From Aminobacter sp. HY435 (lineage in GTDB: Bacteria; Pseudomonadota; Alphaproteobacteria; Rhizobiales; Rhizobiaceae): a stretch of DNA of 64,000 nucleotides. A program made the translations under genes and the position numbers. Below, piece after piece: positions 35,862 through 45,407 of the stretch (position 1 is its first letter; each line of letters opens with the position of its first letter). Below the pieces are notes generated by a model. It worked only from the letters and a program-made list of their open reading frames with translations. It ran no database searches and was not told the DNA's origin. The DNA is taken from the NCBI RefSeq assembly GCF_027568395.1, contig NZ_JANKZL010000003.1, forward strand, positions 248,001-312,000. Direction: 5' to 3'.

Positions 35862-36773
35862 TTACTTCAGAAAGCCGTTCTTCTTCAGGAAATCTTCGGC
35901 GACGGCCTTGGCCGGTTCGCCGCCGACCTGAACGCGGCCATTGAGTTCCTGCAGCGTGACCAGATCGAGCTTTTCAAACACCGGTTTCAGCAGGGTCTCG
36001 ATCTCGGGATGCTGCTTGAGCACCGCTTCGCGGATGATTGGCGCGGGCTGGTAGACCGGCTGGACGCCCTTGTCGTCGGTCAGGACGACAAGGCCTGAAG
36101 GCGCAATGCCGCCGTCGGTGCCGTAGACCATCGCGGCATTGGCGCCGTTGGTCTGGTTGGCGGCAGCACCAATGGTCGCCGCCGTGTCGCCACCCGACAG
36201 CGTGATCAACTGCTCGGGCTTCAGGGTGAAGCCGTAGGTCGTCTGGAAGGCTGGAAGCGCCGCCGCCGAATTGACGAACTCCGACGAGGCCGCCAGCACG
36301 ACCGTGCCGCCACCGGCGACGTATTTGCCGAAGTCGCTGAGGGTGGCCAGCTTGTTGGCCTCGGCGACGTCCTTGCGCAGCGCGATCGCCCAGGTGTTGT
36401 TGGCCGGCGACGGTGACAGCCAGACGATCTTGTTGGCATCGTAGTCGAGCTGCTTGGCGGTCTCGAAGCCCTTGGCGGCATCCTTCCAGACCGGATCGTC
36501 GGCCTTTTCGAAGAAGAAGCCGGCGTTGCCGGTGTATTCGGGATAGATGTCGATTTCCCCGGCGGTGATCGCCTTGCGCACGACCGGCGTCGCGCCGAGC
36601 TGGATGCGGTCGGTGGTCGGAATGTTGTTTGCGTCCAGGACGGCCTTGATGATGTTGCCGAGGACGCCGCCTTCAGTGTCGATCTTGGAGGAGACGACCA
36701 CCTGGGCGCTGGCCGCTCCGGTGGCGATGCCAAGCGCCAGCGCGGCAGCCGCAATGGACATGATCGTGCGCAT
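35862..36773 (-). CDS. Osmoprotectant-binding periplasmic protein (OsmF/OpuCC-like)
   Basis: A 303-residue solute-binding protein with signal peptide MRTIMSIAAAALALGIATGAASA. VVVSSKIDTEGGVLGNIIKAVLDANN opens the mature domain, and GEIDIYPEYTGNAGFFFEK and DGGIAPSGLVVLTDDKGVQPVYQPAPIIR are typical OpuAC segments. It would capture glycine betaine or a related compound and deliver it to the two permeases. AGGAAGGGG precedes the start at 36773. It is the first gene of the operon. Confidence 0.92.
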   Translation of the reverse strand: MRTIMSIAAAALALGIATGAASAQVVVSSKIDTEGGVLGNIIKAVLDANNIPTTDRIQLGATPVVRKAITAGEIDIYPEYTGNAGFFFEKADDPVWKDAAKGFETAKQLDYDANKIVWLSPSPANNTWAIALRKDVAEANKLATLSDFGKYVAGGGTVVLAASSEFVNSAAALPAFQTTYGFTLKPEQLITLSGGDTAATIGAAANQTNGANAAMVYGTDGGIAPSGLVVLTDDKGVQPVYQPAPIIREAVLKQHPEIETLLKPVFEKLDLVTLQELNGRVQVGGEPAKAVAEDFLKKNGFLK

Positions 36774-36929
36774 GATGAAACCCCTTCCTGAGAATCCGAA
36801 TTCGGTCGGCGCATATGAGCACAGCCGAAACGCGTGGTCGGGGCACACGGTTTCACATCGCGCAGGCGCTGCGCAATAATTTTTTGTAGTCCGAAGAAAT
36901 CTGCCGGCCCTATTGCCGACAGCGTCCTG

Positions 36930-38132
36930 TCAGGTGGTTTGACGCTGCCGCATCATCGACAGTGCTGCGAGTGCAGCCAGGCAGATCGCGCATATCGGGA
37001 AAACGACCCAGGCCAGCATGTCCCAGCCATAGGCGTTGTAGACGGCGCCCGACATCAGCGAAGCAAGCGCGACGGTGCTGAACAGGACGAAGTCGTGGAA
37101 GCCCTGCACCTTGCCCTTTTCGGACGGGCGATAGGCCGTCGAGACAATGGCGGTCGCGCCGATGAAACCGAAATTCCAGCCAAGGCCGAGCAGGATGAGC
37201 GAGGTCCAGAACTGCCAAAGCGCAATGCCCGAGAGCGCGACGATGGCGCAGCCGATCAACAGGAAAAGGCCAAATGCGACGATGCGTTCGGCGCCGAAGC
37301 GCTGGATCAGCCGGCCGGTGAAGAAACTCGGGCCGAACATCGCCATGACATGCCATGAGATGCCCAGCGTCGCTTCGTCAGGCGAAAAACCGCAGCCGAC
37401 CATGGCCAGCGGCGCGCCGGTCATGACGAAGGTCATCAGGGCGTAGCTGCCGACCGCGCAGACGAGGGCCGCGGCAAAGCGCGGTTGCGAAACGATCTCA
37501 AGCAACGGACGCGCATCAGCCTGGGACACCGCACCATGAGCGGAGCCGCCGCCCTTGACCCTGAGGAACGACAGGATGGCCGCGCCAATGGCGGCGAGGC
37601 CGATGATCGCGGCGAACGAGCCGGCGAACATCACCGGCGCCAGGAGTTCACGCGTGAAAATCACGATCTGGGGGCCTAAGATCGCCGTGATGATGCCGCC
37701 TGCCAGCACGAAGGAAATGGCATTCGCCTTGAATTCCGGCGGGGCGTTGTCGGCTGCTGCGAAGCGAAACTGCTGCACGAAGGCACTGCCGACGCCAAGC
37801 AGCAGCAGACCGAAGACGAACAGCCAGAATTCGGAGCGGAACAGTCCGAGCGTTGCGACAGCGCCGCCGACCGCGGTGACCGCCGTGCCAAACATGAAGC
37901 CATTGCGCTGACCCAGGCTGCGGATGATTGCCGCGGCGGGCAGCGCACCCAGCGCCAGACCGACGCTGAAGCCGGTGATGGGTGCTGTGGCCAGCGATTT
38001 GTCCGGACCGAGTAGATAGAAGCCGGCAAGGCCACCGAGAGAGAACGCGATCGGCGCTGCAGAGCCAATGATGGCTTGCGACGCAGCGAGGATATAAGCG
38101 GTTCGCCGTGCCTCGCGTTCGCCTGCGCTCAT
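36930..38132 (-). CDS. MFS transporter
   Basis: A 400-residue permease with twelve predicted helices. The N-terminus [35 protein letters not shown] enters helix 1 at about residue 12. The loop after helix 2 reads [13 protein letters not shown], a degenerate form of the MFS GxxxDRxGRR motif. Substrate unknown. Its start ATGA overlaps the nusB stop, so it is translationally coupled to the nrdR-rib-nusB operon, but no pathway link is apparent. Confidence 0.85.
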   Translation of the reverse strand: MSAGEREARRTAYILAASQAIIGSAAPIAFSLGGLAGFYLLGPDKSLATAPITGFSVGLALGALPAAAIIRSLGQRNGFMFGTAVTAVGGAVATLGLFRSEFWLFVFGLLLLGVGSAFVQQFRFAAADNAPPEFKANAISFVLAGGIITAILGPQIVIFTRELLAPVMFAGSFAAIIGLAAIGAAILSFLRVKGGGSAHGAVSQADARPLLEIVSQPRFAAALVCAVGSYALMTFVMTGAPLAMVGCGFSPDEATLGISWHVMAMFGPSFFTGRLIQRFGAERIVAFGLFLLIGCAIVALSGIALWQFWTSLILLGLGWNFGFIGATAIVSTAYRPSEKGKVQGFHDFVLFSTVALASLMSGAVYNAYGWDMLAWVVFPICAICLAALAALSMMRQRQTT

Positions 38133-38629
38133 AATGCGTCCTTGCCCTTGCCTTCGCCGCGCAGCTTGCGCGACACGCGGTCGAGCACTGCATTGACGAG
38201 CTTCGGCTCGTCATCAGAGTAAAACGCCTTGGCGATGTCGACATATTCGGACACCACGACGGCAACCGGCACGTCTGCGCGCTTCATGATCTCAAACACG
38301 CCGGCGCGCAGGATGGCGCGCAAGGTGGAATCGAGACGCGAAAGCGGCCAATCCTCGGTCAGCGCCTGGCGGATGACCGGATCGACGACCTTCTGGTTCT
38401 CGACGACACCGGCGAGGATAGCGCGGAACCACTGCGCGTCGGCTTCGCGATACAGCGCTCCGTCGACTTCCTTGCCGAGGCGGAATGCTTCGTATTCGGC
38501 GGTGATTTCAAGCAGGCCGCTGCCTGCCACATCCATCTGGTACAGGGCCTGGACGGCAGCGAGACGGGCCGCTCCGCGCTTGTTGGCGTGGCGGATGGCC
38601 GGCTGGCCGTTATCTTCGGTGGACGTCAC
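38129..38629 (-). CDS. nusB: Transcription antitermination factor NusB
   Basis: A 166-residue all-helical RNA-binding protein that forms the rRNA antitermination complex with Nus[21 protein letters not shown] near residue 16 carries the Arg-rich boxA-binding face, and [52 protein letters not shown] (read in parts) is the conserved C-terminal half. It overlaps ribH by 4 bases upstream and the MFS gene by 4 bases downstream. Confidence 0.96.
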   Translation of the reverse strand: MTSTEDNGQPAIRHANKRGAARLAAVQALYQMDVAGSGLLEITAEYEAFRLGKEVDGALYREADAQWFRAILAGVVENQKVVDPVIRQALTEDWPLSRLDSTLRAILRAGVFEIMKRADVPVAVVVSEYVDIAKAFYSDDEPKLVNAVLDRVSRKLRGEGKGKDAL

Positions 38630-39090
38630 GACCGGTCTGCTCCGAGTTTCTCGCGAACCGAGATCATAGTAAGCGCCGCACGTGCCGCAAAGCCACCCTT
38701 GTCACCTTCATTGCGACGGGCGCGAGCCCAGGCCTGGTCGTCGTTCTCGACGGTCAGGATGCCATTGCCGATGGCGATCGATTCAGCGACCGAAAGGTCC
38801 ATCAGGGCGCGGCAGGATTCGTTGGCGACGATGTCGAAATGGTAGGTCTCGCCGCGGATGACGGTGCCCAGCGCGACATAACCATCATACTCGGTGCCTT
38901 CGTCGTCGGCGGCGTCGAGCGCGAACGAAATCACGGCAGGAATCTCAAGTGCGCCGGGAACGGTGATGACGTCATACGACGCGCCGGCGGCGTCCAGCGC
39001 GGCCTTGGCGCCATCGAGGAGCGCGTCGGCGAGGTCATCGTAAAAGCGCGCCTCAACGATGAGGAGCTTCAGTTTCTTGTCGTTGGCCAT
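38626..39090 (-). CDS. ribH: 6,7-dimethyl-8-ribityllumazine synthase
   Basis: A 154-residue lumazine synthase that condenses the ribityl-pyrimidine with dihydroxybutanone phosphate. [27 protein letters not shown] starts the fold, [17 protein letters not shown] is the substrate loop and [21 protein letters not shown] holds the catalytic His region. It lies between ribE and nusB. The 114-base gap before it was checked for an FMN riboswitch; none was recognised. Confidence 0.96.
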   Translation of the reverse strand: MANDKKLKLLIVEARFYDDLADALLDGAKAALDAAGASYDVITVPGALEIPAVISFALDAADDEGTEYDGYVALGTVIRGETYHFDIVANESCRALMDLSVAESIAIGNGILTVENDDQAWARARRNEGDKGGFAARAALTMISVREKLGADRS

Positions 39091-39204
39091 GTCAAATCTC
39101 CGGCGGGAGCGGCTGACTTAGGCCGAACCGGGGGAGTTCGCAAGCGAAGTGTTAAGCTTCGGGGCAGGAAACCTCTGGTCCATGACCAGATGGCACGGAG
39201 ACGC

Positions 39205-39822
39205 CTAGAACCCCTCCGTCGCCGCGTCGGCAAGGCGCGCGGCGTAGCGGGCCATGGTGTCGACTTCCAGGTTGACGCGGTCGCCAACCTTGCGCTCGCC
39301 CCAGGTGGTGACCTGCAGCGAATGATGGATTAGCAGCACGTCGAAGCGCGTGCCCTCGACCTTGTTGACCGTCAGCGATGTGCCGTCGAGCGCAACCGAG
39401 CCCTTTGGCGCGATGAACTTGGCCAGTTCGCGCGGCGCCTCCAGCCGGAAACGCACTGCCTCGCCCTCGTCCTCGCGCGAAACGATCTCGGCCATGCCGT
39501 CGACATGGCCCGACACGATGTGGCCGCCAAGTTCGTCGCCAATCTTGAGCGCACGCTCCAGGTTGATCCTCGTGCCGCCTGTCCAGCCGCTTGCCGTGGT
39601 CAGGCGCAACGCCTCTTCCCACGCCTCGACCTCGAACCAGCGCGCATTGGACGTCGCCTCGGGCAAGGTGACAACCGTCAGGCAGACGCCGGAGCAGGAA
39701 ATCGAGGCGCCGATATCGATCGTCGTCGGATCATAGACGGTGTCGATGCGCAGGCGCACGCCCTGGTCGAGCGGAACGGCGGACGCAACAGTGCCTACGT
39801 CGGTAACGATTCCGGTGAACAT
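39205..39822 (-). CDS. ribE: Riboflavin synthase alpha chain
   Basis: A 205-residue enzyme with two lumazine-binding repeats. It dismutates two lumazine molecules to riboflavin. MFTGIVTDVGTV is the standard N-terminus; ISCSGVCLTVV and the second-repeat equivalent VALDGTSLTVNKVEG mark the two halves, and GGHIVSGHVDGMAEI is conserved. Its ATG shares one base with the ribD stop as TGATG, so translation is coupled. Confidence 0.96.
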   Translation of the reverse strand: MFTGIVTDVGTVASAVPLDQGVRLRIDTVYDPTTIDIGASISCSGVCLTVVTLPEATSNARWFEVEAWEEALRLTTASGWTGGTRINLERALKIGDELGGHIVSGHVDGMAEIVSREDEGEAVRFRLEAPRELAKFIAPKGSVALDGTSLTVNKVEGTRFDVLLIHHSLQVTTWGERKVGDRVNLEVDTMARYAARLADAATEGF

Positions 39823-40946
39823 CAGATTTCCCTTATCCATTCAGCATAGGTGTCTTCGCCAAAGCGCGCCTGGCGCACGAGCGTGAACCCTGCCGGTATA
39901 TGGTCGCGGCCGATCGGGGCCGCAATGCCGTCGGCGCCGATCTCCTCGGGGCCGTAGAAGAGCATGATGCGGTCGACGAGCCCCTCCTCCAGGAAGGCCT
40001 GCGCAGTGTCCGCGCCGCCCTCGACGATGATCCGCGACATGCTCTTGTTGGCGAGGTCCTCGAGCAACTCCGGAAGGGCCACCCGGCCATCGAAAGACTC
40101 GGTCGCGAGGAACTTCACGCCGGCGCGTTCAAGCTCGGCCCTGTTGGCCGTGCCGCTCTCGGCGCAGGCGGCGACCAGCACCGGCACGTCGTTGGCCGAG
40201 CGGGCCATCTTGGACGTCGCGGGCAGACGGGCCATTCGATCCAGCACGATCCGTGCGGGCGAGCGTGTCCGCAAACCGGGCAGACGCACGGTCAGCTCGG
40301 GGTCATCGGCGATCGCGGTGCCGATGCCGATCAGGATCGCGTCGGTTTCGGCCCGGATGACGTGGACCTGCCGGCGCGCGACCTGCCCGGTGATCTCGAT
40401 TTGCCCCTGGCCCCGCCTGCCGATCATGCCGTCGGCAGAAAGTGCAAGCTTCAGAATCACTTCCGGGCGCTTGTTGACGGAGCGATTCAGGTAGCCGGCG
40501 AGGTGATCGGCTGCCTCGCGGGCAAGCACGCCTTCCCTGACTTCGATGCCGGCCGCCCTCAGGATCGCATATCCCTTGCCCGAAACACGCGAATCCGGAT
40601 CGCTTGCGGCACCAACGACGCGGGCGACACCGGCACTGACCAGCGCATTCGCGCAAGGCGGCGTGCGGCCGTGATGCGCGCAGGGCTCCAGCGTCACATA
40701 GGCTGTGGCGCCACGCGCCAGCTCGCCGGCCTCCGCCAGCGCCTCGGCTTCGGCATGCGGGCGTCCGCCAATGGCAGTGACGCCCCGACCGACGATGACG
40801 GGACCGCTGCCGTCATTGCGGACGATCAGGGTGCCGACCGCCGGATTGGTCGAGGTCAGCCCGAGATGCTTGCGCGAGAGCCGGATGGCGGCGGCCATAT
40901 AGCGTCGGTCGATGGCGTCCTGTTCGGGTGTCAGGGTGTCAGGCAT
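39822..40946 (-). CDS. ribD: Bifunctional diaminohydroxyphosphoribosylaminopyrimidine deaminase/reductase
   Basis: A 374-residue two-domain enzyme for the second and third steps after GTP cyclohydrolase in riboflavin synthesis. The deaminase zinc site is GGRPHAEAEAL (about residue 68) with LEPCAHHGRTPPCANAL (about residue 90). The reductase domain from about residue 155 begins RPEVILKLALSADGMIGRRG and includes RIIVEGGADTAQAFLEEGLVD. Both activities look intact. It starts 3 bases after nrdR ends. Confidence 0.96.
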   Translation of the reverse strand: MPDTLTPEQDAIDRRYMAAAIRLSRKHLGLTSTNPAVGTLIVRNDGSGPVIVGRGVTAIGGRPHAEAEALAEAGELARGATAYVTLEPCAHHGRTPPCANALVSAGVARVVGAASDPDSRVSGKGYAILRAAGIEVREGVLAREAADHLAGYLNRSVNKRPEVILKLALSADGMIGRRGQGQIEITGQVARRQVHVIRAETDAILIGIGTAIADDPELTVRLPGLRTRSPARIVLDRMARLPATSKMARSANDVPVLVAACAESGTANRAELERAGVKFLATESFDGRVALPELLEDLANKSMSRIIVEGGADTAQAFLEEGLVDRIMLFYGPEEIGADGIAAPIGRDHIPAGFTLVRQARFGEDTYAEWIREI

Positions 40947-40949
40947 CGC

Positions 40950-41414
40950 TCAACCGGCGTCCTCGTCGCCCTTGAGCTCGCCCAGCACGTCGTGGAAATC
41001 CTTGGCCTCGCGGAAATTGCGATAGACCGAGGCGAAGCGCACATAGGCGACGTCGTCGAGCGTCTTCAGCGCCTCCATGACAAGGCGGCCGATTTCGCCG
41101 GATGGAATCTCAGTTTCGCCGGAGCTTTCGAGCTGGCGGACTATGCCGGTCACCGCGCGCTCGATGCGCTCGGGATCGACATTGCGCTTGCGCACGGCGA
41201 TCTCGACCGAACGGGCCAGCTTGTCGCGGTCGAACGGCACCTTGCGGCCGGTCTTCTTGAGCACGACGAGATCGCGCAGTTGCACGCGCTCGAAGGTGGT
41301 GAAGCGGCCGCCGCAAACCGGGCAGATGCGTCGACGGCGGATCGCGGCGCCATCCTCCGCAGGACGCGAATCCTTCACCTGTGTGTCTTCAGACTGGCAA
41401 TAGGGACAGCGCAT
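40950..41414 (-). CDS. nrdR: Ribonucleotide-reductase repressor NrdR
   Basis: A 154-residue repressor of ribonucleotide reductase genes. The zinc ribbon uses Cys3, Cys6, Cys31 and Cys34 (MRCPYC and [15 protein letters not shown]). The ATP-cone follows from about residue 49 ([24 protein letters not shown]) and binds ATP or dATP. No NrdR box was sought upstream. It is the first gene of the row nrdR-ribD-ribE-ribH-nusB-MFS. Confidence 0.97.
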   Translation of the reverse strand: MRCPYCQSEDTQVKDSRPAEDGAAIRRRRICPVCGGRFTTFERVQLRDLVVLKKTGRKVPFDRDKLARSVEIAVRKRNVDPERIERAVTGIVRQLESSGETEIPSGEIGRLVMEALKTLDDVAYVRFASVYRNFREAKDFHDVLGELKGDEDAG

Positions 41415-41451
41415 TGTTCGGCCTTGTCTTCGAATCCTCGTCCGCGAAAGG

Positions 41452-41497
41452 CTTAAAGCATGATCCCGGAAAGTGGAAACCGCTTTTGGCGCCGATG
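41452..41497. repeat. Fragment of a rhizobial REP-like repeat
   Basis: The string AAAGCATGATCCCGGAAAGT followed by GGAAACCGCTTTTGG resembles the left half of a palindromic intergenic repeat very common in rhizobial genomes. The matching right half (ending in an ATCATGC-type arm) is absent, so it is degenerate or truncated. It lies between glyA and nrdR. Confidence 0.5.
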
Positions 41498-41512
41498 CCA
41501 AGCCCAAAAGCA

Positions 41513-41546
41513 AAAGCCCCGTCCCGGCAACGCCGGAACGGGGCTT
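41513..41546 (-). terminator. Intrinsic terminator of glyA
   Basis: On the minus strand AAGCCCCGTTCCGG pairs with CCGGGACGGGGCTT, with one T-C mismatch, around a CGTTG loop, and is followed by TTGCTTTT. It sits 36 bases after the glyA stop. Confidence 0.88.
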
Positions 41547-41581
41547 CATGGTCAATTGCAAGGCCCCGAGGGGCCAGCCGC

Positions 41582-42883
41582 TCAGCCGAGATACGGGTAG
41601 AGCGGGAAGCGTTCGGTCAGCGCGACGACCTTCTGCTTGACGGCGGCCTCGACGGCGGCATTGCCTTCGTCGGAGTTGGCGACCTTCAGACCGTCGAGAA
41701 CCTCGGTGATCAGCTGGCCGATCTCGCGGAACTCGGCTTCGCCGAAGCCACGCGTCGTGCCCGCCGGCGTGCCAAGGCGGACGCCCGAGGTCACGAAAGG
41801 CTTTTCCGGGTCGAATGGAATGCCGTTCTTGTTGCAGGTGATGTTGGCGCGGCCAAGGGCTGCCTCGGCGCGTTTGCCGGTGGCGTTCTTGGGGCGCAGG
41901 TCGACCAGCATGAGGTGGTTGTCGGTGCCGCCGGAGACGATGTCCAGGCCGGTATCCTTCAGGCTCGCGGCAAGCGCCTTGGCGTTGGCAACGACATTCG
42001 CGGCATAGGTCTTGAATTCCGGCTTCAGCGCCTCGCCGAAGGCAACGGCCTTGGCGGCGATGACGTGCATCAGCGGGCCGCCCTGCAGGCCGGGGAACAC
42101 GGCCGAATTCATCTTCTTGGCGATATCCTCGTCATTGGTGAGGATCATGCCGCCACGCGGGCCGCGCAGCGACTTGTGCGTGGTGGTGGTGACGACATGC
42201 GCATGCGGCAGCGGCGACGGATGCACGCCACCGGCGACGAGGCCGGCGATGTGAGCCATGTCGACCATCAGATAGGCGCCGACTTCGTCAGCGATCTCGC
42301 GGAAACGCTTCCAGTCCCAGACGCGCGAATAGGCAGTACCGCCGGCGAGAATCAGCTTCGGCTTGGCCTCACGGGCCAGGCGAGCAACCTCGTCCATGTC
42401 GAGCAGGTTGTCATCCTTGCGCACGCCGTAGGACACGACGTTGAACCACTTGCCGGACATGTTGACGGGCGAACCGTGGGTCAGGTGGCCGCCCGAATTC
42501 AGGTCGAGACCCATGAAGGTGTCGCCCGGCTGGAGCAGCGCCAGGAACACGGCCTGGTTCATCTGGCTGCCGGAATTGGGCTGGACGTTGGCGAAGTTGC
42601 AGGAAAACAGCTTCTTGGCGCGCTCGATGGCGAGCTGTTCGGCGATGTCGACGAACTGGCAGCCGCCATAGTAGCGCTTGCCCGGATAGCCCTCGGCATA
42701 CTTGTTGGTCATGATCGAGCCCTGCGCCTCGAGCACGGCGCGGGAAACGATGTTTTCCGAGGCGATCAGTTCGATCTCATGGCGCTGGCGACCGAGTTCG
42801 CTGCGGATCGAGCCGAAGATTTCCGGATCGGCCTCCGAAAGCGGAGTTCCAAAGAAGGTTTCGAGATTTTGCGAGGCGGCCAT
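41582..42883 (-). CDS. glyA: Serine hydroxymethyltransferase
   Basis: A 433-residue PLP enzyme that interconverts serine and glycine with tetrahydrofolate, feeding one-carbon metabolism. [22 protein letters not shown] is the conserved N-terminal block, and the PLP Lys lies in [17 protein letters not shown] at about residue 230. [18 protein letters not shown] closes the fold. AAGGAT precedes the start. It is separated from nrdR by a terminator, so it is its own unit. Confidence 0.97.
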   Translation of the reverse strand: MAASQNLETFFGTPLSEADPEIFGSIRSELGRQRHEIELIASENIVSRAVLEAQGSIMTNKYAEGYPGKRYYGGCQFVDIAEQLAIERAKKLFSCNFANVQPNSGSQMNQAVFLALLQPGDTFMGLDLNSGGHLTHGSPVNMSGKWFNVVSYGVRKDDNLLDMDEVARLAREAKPKLILAGGTAYSRVWDWKRFREIADEVGAYLMVDMAHIAGLVAGGVHPSPLPHAHVVTTTTHKSLRGPRGGMILTNDEDIAKKMNSAVFPGLQGGPLMHVIAAKAVAFGEALKPEFKTYAANVVANAKALAASLKDTGLDIVSGGTDNHLMLVDLRPKNATGKRAEAALGRANITCNKNGIPFDPEKPFVTSGVRLGTPAGTTRGFGEAEFREIGQLITEVLDGLKVANSDEGNAAVEAAVKQKVVALTERFPLYPYLG

Positions 42884-43015
42884 CGGCTAAGATCCTTGCT
42901 GTCCGGAGGGGCATCGGGGAGAGTTCGGCGGGCCATTAACACACTTGACCCTGGGTCGCCACGTTTGCCGCGCGAAATTTGGTGGCCGCTTTGCGCCAGG
43001 ATGTCGCCACGCAAG

Positions 43016-43045
43016 GAAAAAGGCCGCCCCAGAGGGACGGCCCTT
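43016..43045 (-). terminator. Intrinsic terminator of ldtP
   Basis: On the minus strand a GGGCCGTCCC arm pairs with GGGGCGGCC, with wobble, around a short loop and is followed by TTTTT. It lies 24 bases after the L,D-transpeptidase stop. Confidence 0.85.
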
Positions 43046-43068
43046 CCAAAACGAACGCTTCGGCGAAA

Positions 43069-44325
43069 TCAGAGCGCCGAGGTGATCTGCAGCTCGTCGA
43101 CGCCGTCGAGGCCATAGATGTCGTCGCGGAACTGCACGACGCCATCGCCGGTGGACCATGCCGAGACGTAGGTGAAATAGACCGGCACCGGGTTGGTGAC
43201 CGGAACCGGCGTGTTCTCGCCCGACTTGATGGTCTGCTCGAAATGCTGGCGGCTCCAGCCCGGGGTGTCGCGCAGGATCCAGGTGACAAGGTCGCGCACG
43301 TTCTGGACGCGGACGCAGCCCGAGGAGTCGAAGCGCATCAACTTGCCGAAACTGCTCTGCTGCGGCGTGTCATGCATGTAGACGCCATCAGGGCTCGGGA
43401 AGTTGATCTTCACCGAAGCCATGGCGTTGATGGCGCCCGGATCCTGACGGAAGCGGTACTTCGCCGCCTCTTCCGTCGACCAGTCGACGGTCATCGGATC
43501 GACCTCGCTGCCATCAGGCGCGAGCAGACGGATCTTGTTGTCGGTCAGGTAGTTGGGGTTCTTGCGCATCAGCGGAATGATGTCCTTGCGGACGATCGAC
43601 ACCGGTGCGTTCCAATAAGGATTGACGACGATCTCGTTGATCTTCGAATTGACGATCGGCGACTGGCGATCGACCTTGCCGACGATTGCGGTGTGGCGCA
43701 GGACGACGCGGTCGTTCTCGACAGCTTCAACCTGGGCCGCCGGAATGTTGACGTTGACATAACGGGCGCCGAGCGTGCCGGCCTGCGCCTGGATGCGGGT
43801 CAGATTGGTCTCGAGCTGGCCGAGGCGAACCTGGGCGCTGATGTTCATCGCCGCATAGGTGTACTGGCCCATGACACCGTCAGCCGGAAGGCCGTGGCGC
43901 GCCTGGAAGCGCTTGAGCGCGGCGTCGACATAGGTGTCGAAGGACTGCGAGATGCCGGCGCGCGGGGAAAGATCGCCCGAGACCATCAGGCGCTTGCGCA
44001 GCACCTCGACATCCGGATCCTCAACGCCAAGACGCAGCTTCTTGGTAGCCGGCACCACCGGCCAGCCGCCCTGCGCGACGATGTTCTGGTACTGGGCGAT
44101 GGCCTGCTGGGTGTAGCCAATCGTCTGGGGCGCAAAGACAGGCAACGTGCTGGCGACCTTGGTGCCGCTCTGGCTGACGCGCGCATCGAATTCGTCGTCC
44201 CAGTTGCCGCGACGCGACGACCCGAGCACCTCGCCGATCACGTCCTGGGCACGTGCCGCACCCGACAAGGCTGCCAAAGCAATCGCACCGGCACCCGAAA
44301 GAAAGAAACGGCGGCTTGTTTTCAT
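43069..44325 (-). CDS. ldtP: Exported L,D-transpeptidase (LdtP-like)
   Basis: A 418-residue YkuD-family enzyme that crosslinks peptidoglycan or modifies it through a Cys nucleophile. The signal KTSRRFFLSGAGAIALAALSGAARA has a twin-Arg motif, so Tat export is likely. A peptidoglycan-binding repeat (DAALKRFQARHGLPADGVMG) lies at about residues 130-155 and the catalytic pair is His318 (GVYMHDTP) and Cys337 (FDSSGCVRVQN). I chose 44325 because GGGA lies 6 bases upstream; an ATG at 44340 adds five residues. It lies downstream of ldtR as in Liberibacter. Confidence 0.9.
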   Translation of the reverse strand: MKTSRRFFLSGAGAIALAALSGAARAQDVIGEVLGSSRRGNWDDEFDARVSQSGTKVASTLPVFAPQTIGYTQQAIAQYQNIVAQGGWPVVPATKKLRLGVEDPDVEVLRKRLMVSGDLSPRAGISQSFDTYVDAALKRFQARHGLPADGVMGQYTYAAMNISAQVRLGQLETNLTRIQAQAGTLGARYVNVNIPAAQVEAVENDRVVLRHTAIVGKVDRQSPIVNSKINEIVVNPYWNAPVSIVRKDIIPLMRKNPNYLTDNKIRLLAPDGSEVDPMTVDWSTEEAAKYRFRQDPGAINAMASVKINFPSPDGVYMHDTPQQSSFGKLMRFDSSGCVRVQNVRDLVTWILRDTPGWSRQHFEQTIKSGENTPVPVTNPVPVYFTYVSAWSTGDGVVQFRDDIYGLDGVDELQITSAL

Positions 44326-44678
44326 GGTCGTCCCAGACATGTTCGCGTAACTCTACAGGCAGGAGAATTTCCCGCGACGATATGACGGCCATGCTTAACA
44401 ATTAGCCAACCATAACCCGGCATCGCCAACGCGTGAACGCGTCTCAAGACACGGATTGCTGACGGCCCAGGGGGGCATTGGCACATCACGCTATTTCGGT
44501 AGTCACCCGAATATGGCGGCAACATGGCTTGGACGTCGCATTTGCCAGGCCCGAACGCGAAAAAAGGAAAGGCCGGTGCATTTCTGCAACCGGCCTTGCG
44601 ACTGGAGGGTCGATCCTTTTCAAGACGGCTCGGAGCGTCCGGTGACGTTAGGGAAACGTCCGGGGCTCCAACGCCATC
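44326..44678. other. 353-base gap between ldtP and ldtR
   Basis: It holds the ldtR terminator (44559-44597) and, nearer ldtP, AT-rich sequence (about 44385-44425) that is a reasonable place for the ldtP promoter and LdtR sites. No open frame with good coding character is seen. Confidence 0.5.
44559..44597 (-). terminator. Intrinsic terminator of ldtR
   Basis: On the minus strand AAGGCCGGTTGCA pairs with TGCACCGGCCTT, one T bulged, around a GAAA tetraloop, followed by TCCTTTTTT. It is a strong structure 82 bases after the ldtR stop. Confidence 0.88.
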
Positions 44679-45194
44679 TCACATGCGGTAGGCGATGGTG
44701 TCGTTCCAGAAGCGGTCGAGGCGCTGCAGGGCGCGGTTCATCTGCTTGAACTCATCGGTGTTGATGCCGCCGACCTGCTCGATCGAGCCGACATGGCGAT
44801 CGTACAGACCAGCCACCACTTCGGCGACTTCCTGGCCCTTCGGCGTCAGGCTGACGCGGACCGAACGACGGTCAATGCGCGAACGCTGGTGGTTGATGAA
44901 GCCAAGCTCGACCAGCTTCTTGAGGTTGTAGGAGACGTTCGAGCCAAGGTAGTAGCCACGCGAGCGCAATTCACCGGCGGTCAACTCGGCGTTGCCGATG
45001 TTGAAGAGCAGCAGCGCCTGAATTGCATTGATGTCGCTGCGGCCGTTGCGATCAAACTCATCCTTGATAACGTCAAGAAGACGACGATGAAGTCTTTCGA
45101 CCAGCTGCAGGGATTCCATGTAAAGCGAACGGATGCCTTCGTTACGGTCCTCGGAATGCATGGCGGGCTTAGCCACCTGGCGCGAATTGATCAT
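44679..45194 (-). CDS. ldtR: MarR-type regulator LdtR
   Basis: A 171-residue winged-helix regulator. SDINAIQALLLFNIGNAELTAGELRSRGYYLGSNVSYNLKKLVELGFI (read in parts, about residues 52-100) is the helix-turn-helix, and RSRIDRRSVRVSLTPKGQEVAEVV the wing. LdtR and its target ldtP are described from Candidatus Liberibacter asiaticus and conserved in rhizobia; the sequence and the adjacency to an L,D-transpeptidase support the same name. GAGAGGCAAAG precedes the start. The 213-base region upstream is AT-rich. Confidence 0.87.
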   Translation of the reverse strand: MINSRQVAKPAMHSEDRNEGIRSLYMESLQLVERLHRRLLDVIKDEFDRNGRSDINAIQALLLFNIGNAELTAGELRSRGYYLGSNVSYNLKKLVELGFINHQRSRIDRRSVRVSLTPKGQEVAEVVAGLYDRHVGSIEQVGGINTDEFKQMNRALQRLDRFWNDTIAYRM

Positions 45195-45407
45195 TGTCTT
45201 TGCCTCTCTGTTGTCGCCTGGTGATTTTTTGTTTGGTCTCACCTTGATCGCGAACTTATCGAATACCCATAAAATTCGACTTAAACGTCAGGCTTAACAA
45301 GGGCTTACCATCCACAGGTTTCGAAAGAGGGTTAACGAAAACCCTTCCGAGTAAGAATAATTAACCTTGAATTTTACAGGTTGGCGCGTAACGCGCTGAA
45401 AGCGCTG

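Noticed and set aside
39091-39204. FMN riboswitch ahead of ribH
   Set aside because: The gap is too short and lacks the conserved RFN sequence blocks.
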